NCBI RefSeq assembly: GCF_018138145.1
Contig: NZ_CP073104.1
Coordinates: 3,162,001 to 3,226,000 of the forward strand
Reading direction: 5' to 3'
Length of the DNA stretch: 64,000 nucleotides
Source of the DNA: Pseudomonas sp. SCA2728.1_7
GTDB taxonomy: Bacteria; Pseudomonadota; Gammaproteobacteria; Pseudomonadales; Pseudomonadaceae
Positions 63,751 through 64,000 of this stretch are shown here, in pieces. The notes under the pieces were generated by a model. The model ran no database searches and had not been told where the DNA came from. It was given only the letters and a program-made list of their open reading frames with translations. Position 1 is the first letter of the stretch, and the number at the start of each line of letters is the position of its first letter. A program made the translations under genes and the position numbers.

Positions 63751-64000
63751 TTACTTGTGGTCTTTGACTTCTTCGAACTCTGCATCGACAACGTCGTCAG
63801 CCTTCTCAGCCGATTCGCCTTGCGGAGCTGCGCCATCAGCTGGCTGAGCCTGTTCGGCGTACATCTTCTGAGCAACCGGAGCGGAGACTTTCGACAGCTC
63901 TTCAACCTTCGCTTCGATAGCAGCCTTGTCGTCGCCTTTGACAGCGGCTTCCAGAGCAACCACAGCGGCTTCGATCGCAGTCTTCTCTTCGGCGGTGACT
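63751..64000 (-). CDS. dnaK: Chaperone protein DnaK (C-terminal end)
   Basis: Only the last 82 residues are in the window; the frame runs off the right edge. The helical lid segment ([20 protein letters not shown]) is followed by an Ala/Gln/Glu-rich tail and the conserved ending [13 protein letters not shown]. dnaJ follows on the same strand after about 300 bases. Confidence 0.95.
   Translation of the reverse strand, partial: VTAEEKTAIEAAVVALEAAVKGDDKAAIEAKVEELSKVSAPVAQKMYAEQAQPADGAAPQGESAEKADDVVDAEFEEVKDHK

Overview
The window is a contiguous stretch of chromosome from a fluorescent pseudomonad, most likely the Pseudomonas fluorescens group. Three things point there: protein sequences typical of Pseudomonas throughout, high-GC codon use, and many paired REP sequences (REPINs, GAGCCTGCTCGCGA type) in the gaps between genes. 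It is mostly core genome. No phage, integron, CRISPR array, transposase gene or secretion/defence system was seen.

Layout from left to right. 1-3340: end of a dipeptide ABC transporter operon (dppB partial, dppC, dppD, dppF) closed by a strong terminator. 3341-4460: a small AT-rich patch with two unrecognised genes, one encoding a secreted acidic peptide. 4605-5801: an MFS exporter. 5802-6894: a gene-free, repeat-rich kilobase. 6895-8478: prfC. 8479-8969: a gap holding a 50-bp inverted-repeat element. 8970-12434: a four-gene osmoprotectant ABC transporter with a CBS-domain ATPase. 12435-13080: a REPIN and a candidate small RNA in front of the ornithine/lysine decarboxylase gene. 14509-21238: an iron-uptake locus (Sel1 protein, piuC, piuA, piuB-like reductase) with a Fur-box-like site between piuC and piuA. 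21622-23163: phoD. 23349-30200: the fructose PTS (fruA, fruK, fruB) diverging from its regulator fruR/cra, with an evident Cra operator; a TatD hydrolase follows fruR. 30988-38747: a zinc-ribbon membrane protein, a chemoreceptor, ampE, ampD, a DUF1631 protein and nadC. 38837-39906: two small genes.

From 39913 to the right edge almost everything is housekeeping on the minus strand. Read in transcription order this is dnaK (partial), dnaJ, dapB, carA, carB, greA and a DUF4149 protein (yhbY lies opposite), then rlmE, ftsH, folP, glmM, tpiA, secG, tRNA-Leu(GAG), tRNA-fMet, rimP, nusA, infB, rbfA, truB, rpsO, pnp and tRNA-Thr(CGT). This is the classical translation/transcription-factor block, with hairpins or terminators between tRNA-Leu, tRNA-fMet and rimP, before carA, before rpsO and between dnaK and dnaJ.

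The less explained material is non-coding. It comprises a tandem array of 111-bp units at 5948-6380 belonging to a repeat family seen at two other sites here, a foldable 105-nt element with a 16-bp terminal stem (6545-6649), the 50-bp inverted-repeat element (8766-8921), and a promoter-to-terminator small RNA candidate (12890-12978). I did not find a convincing new multi-gene system.
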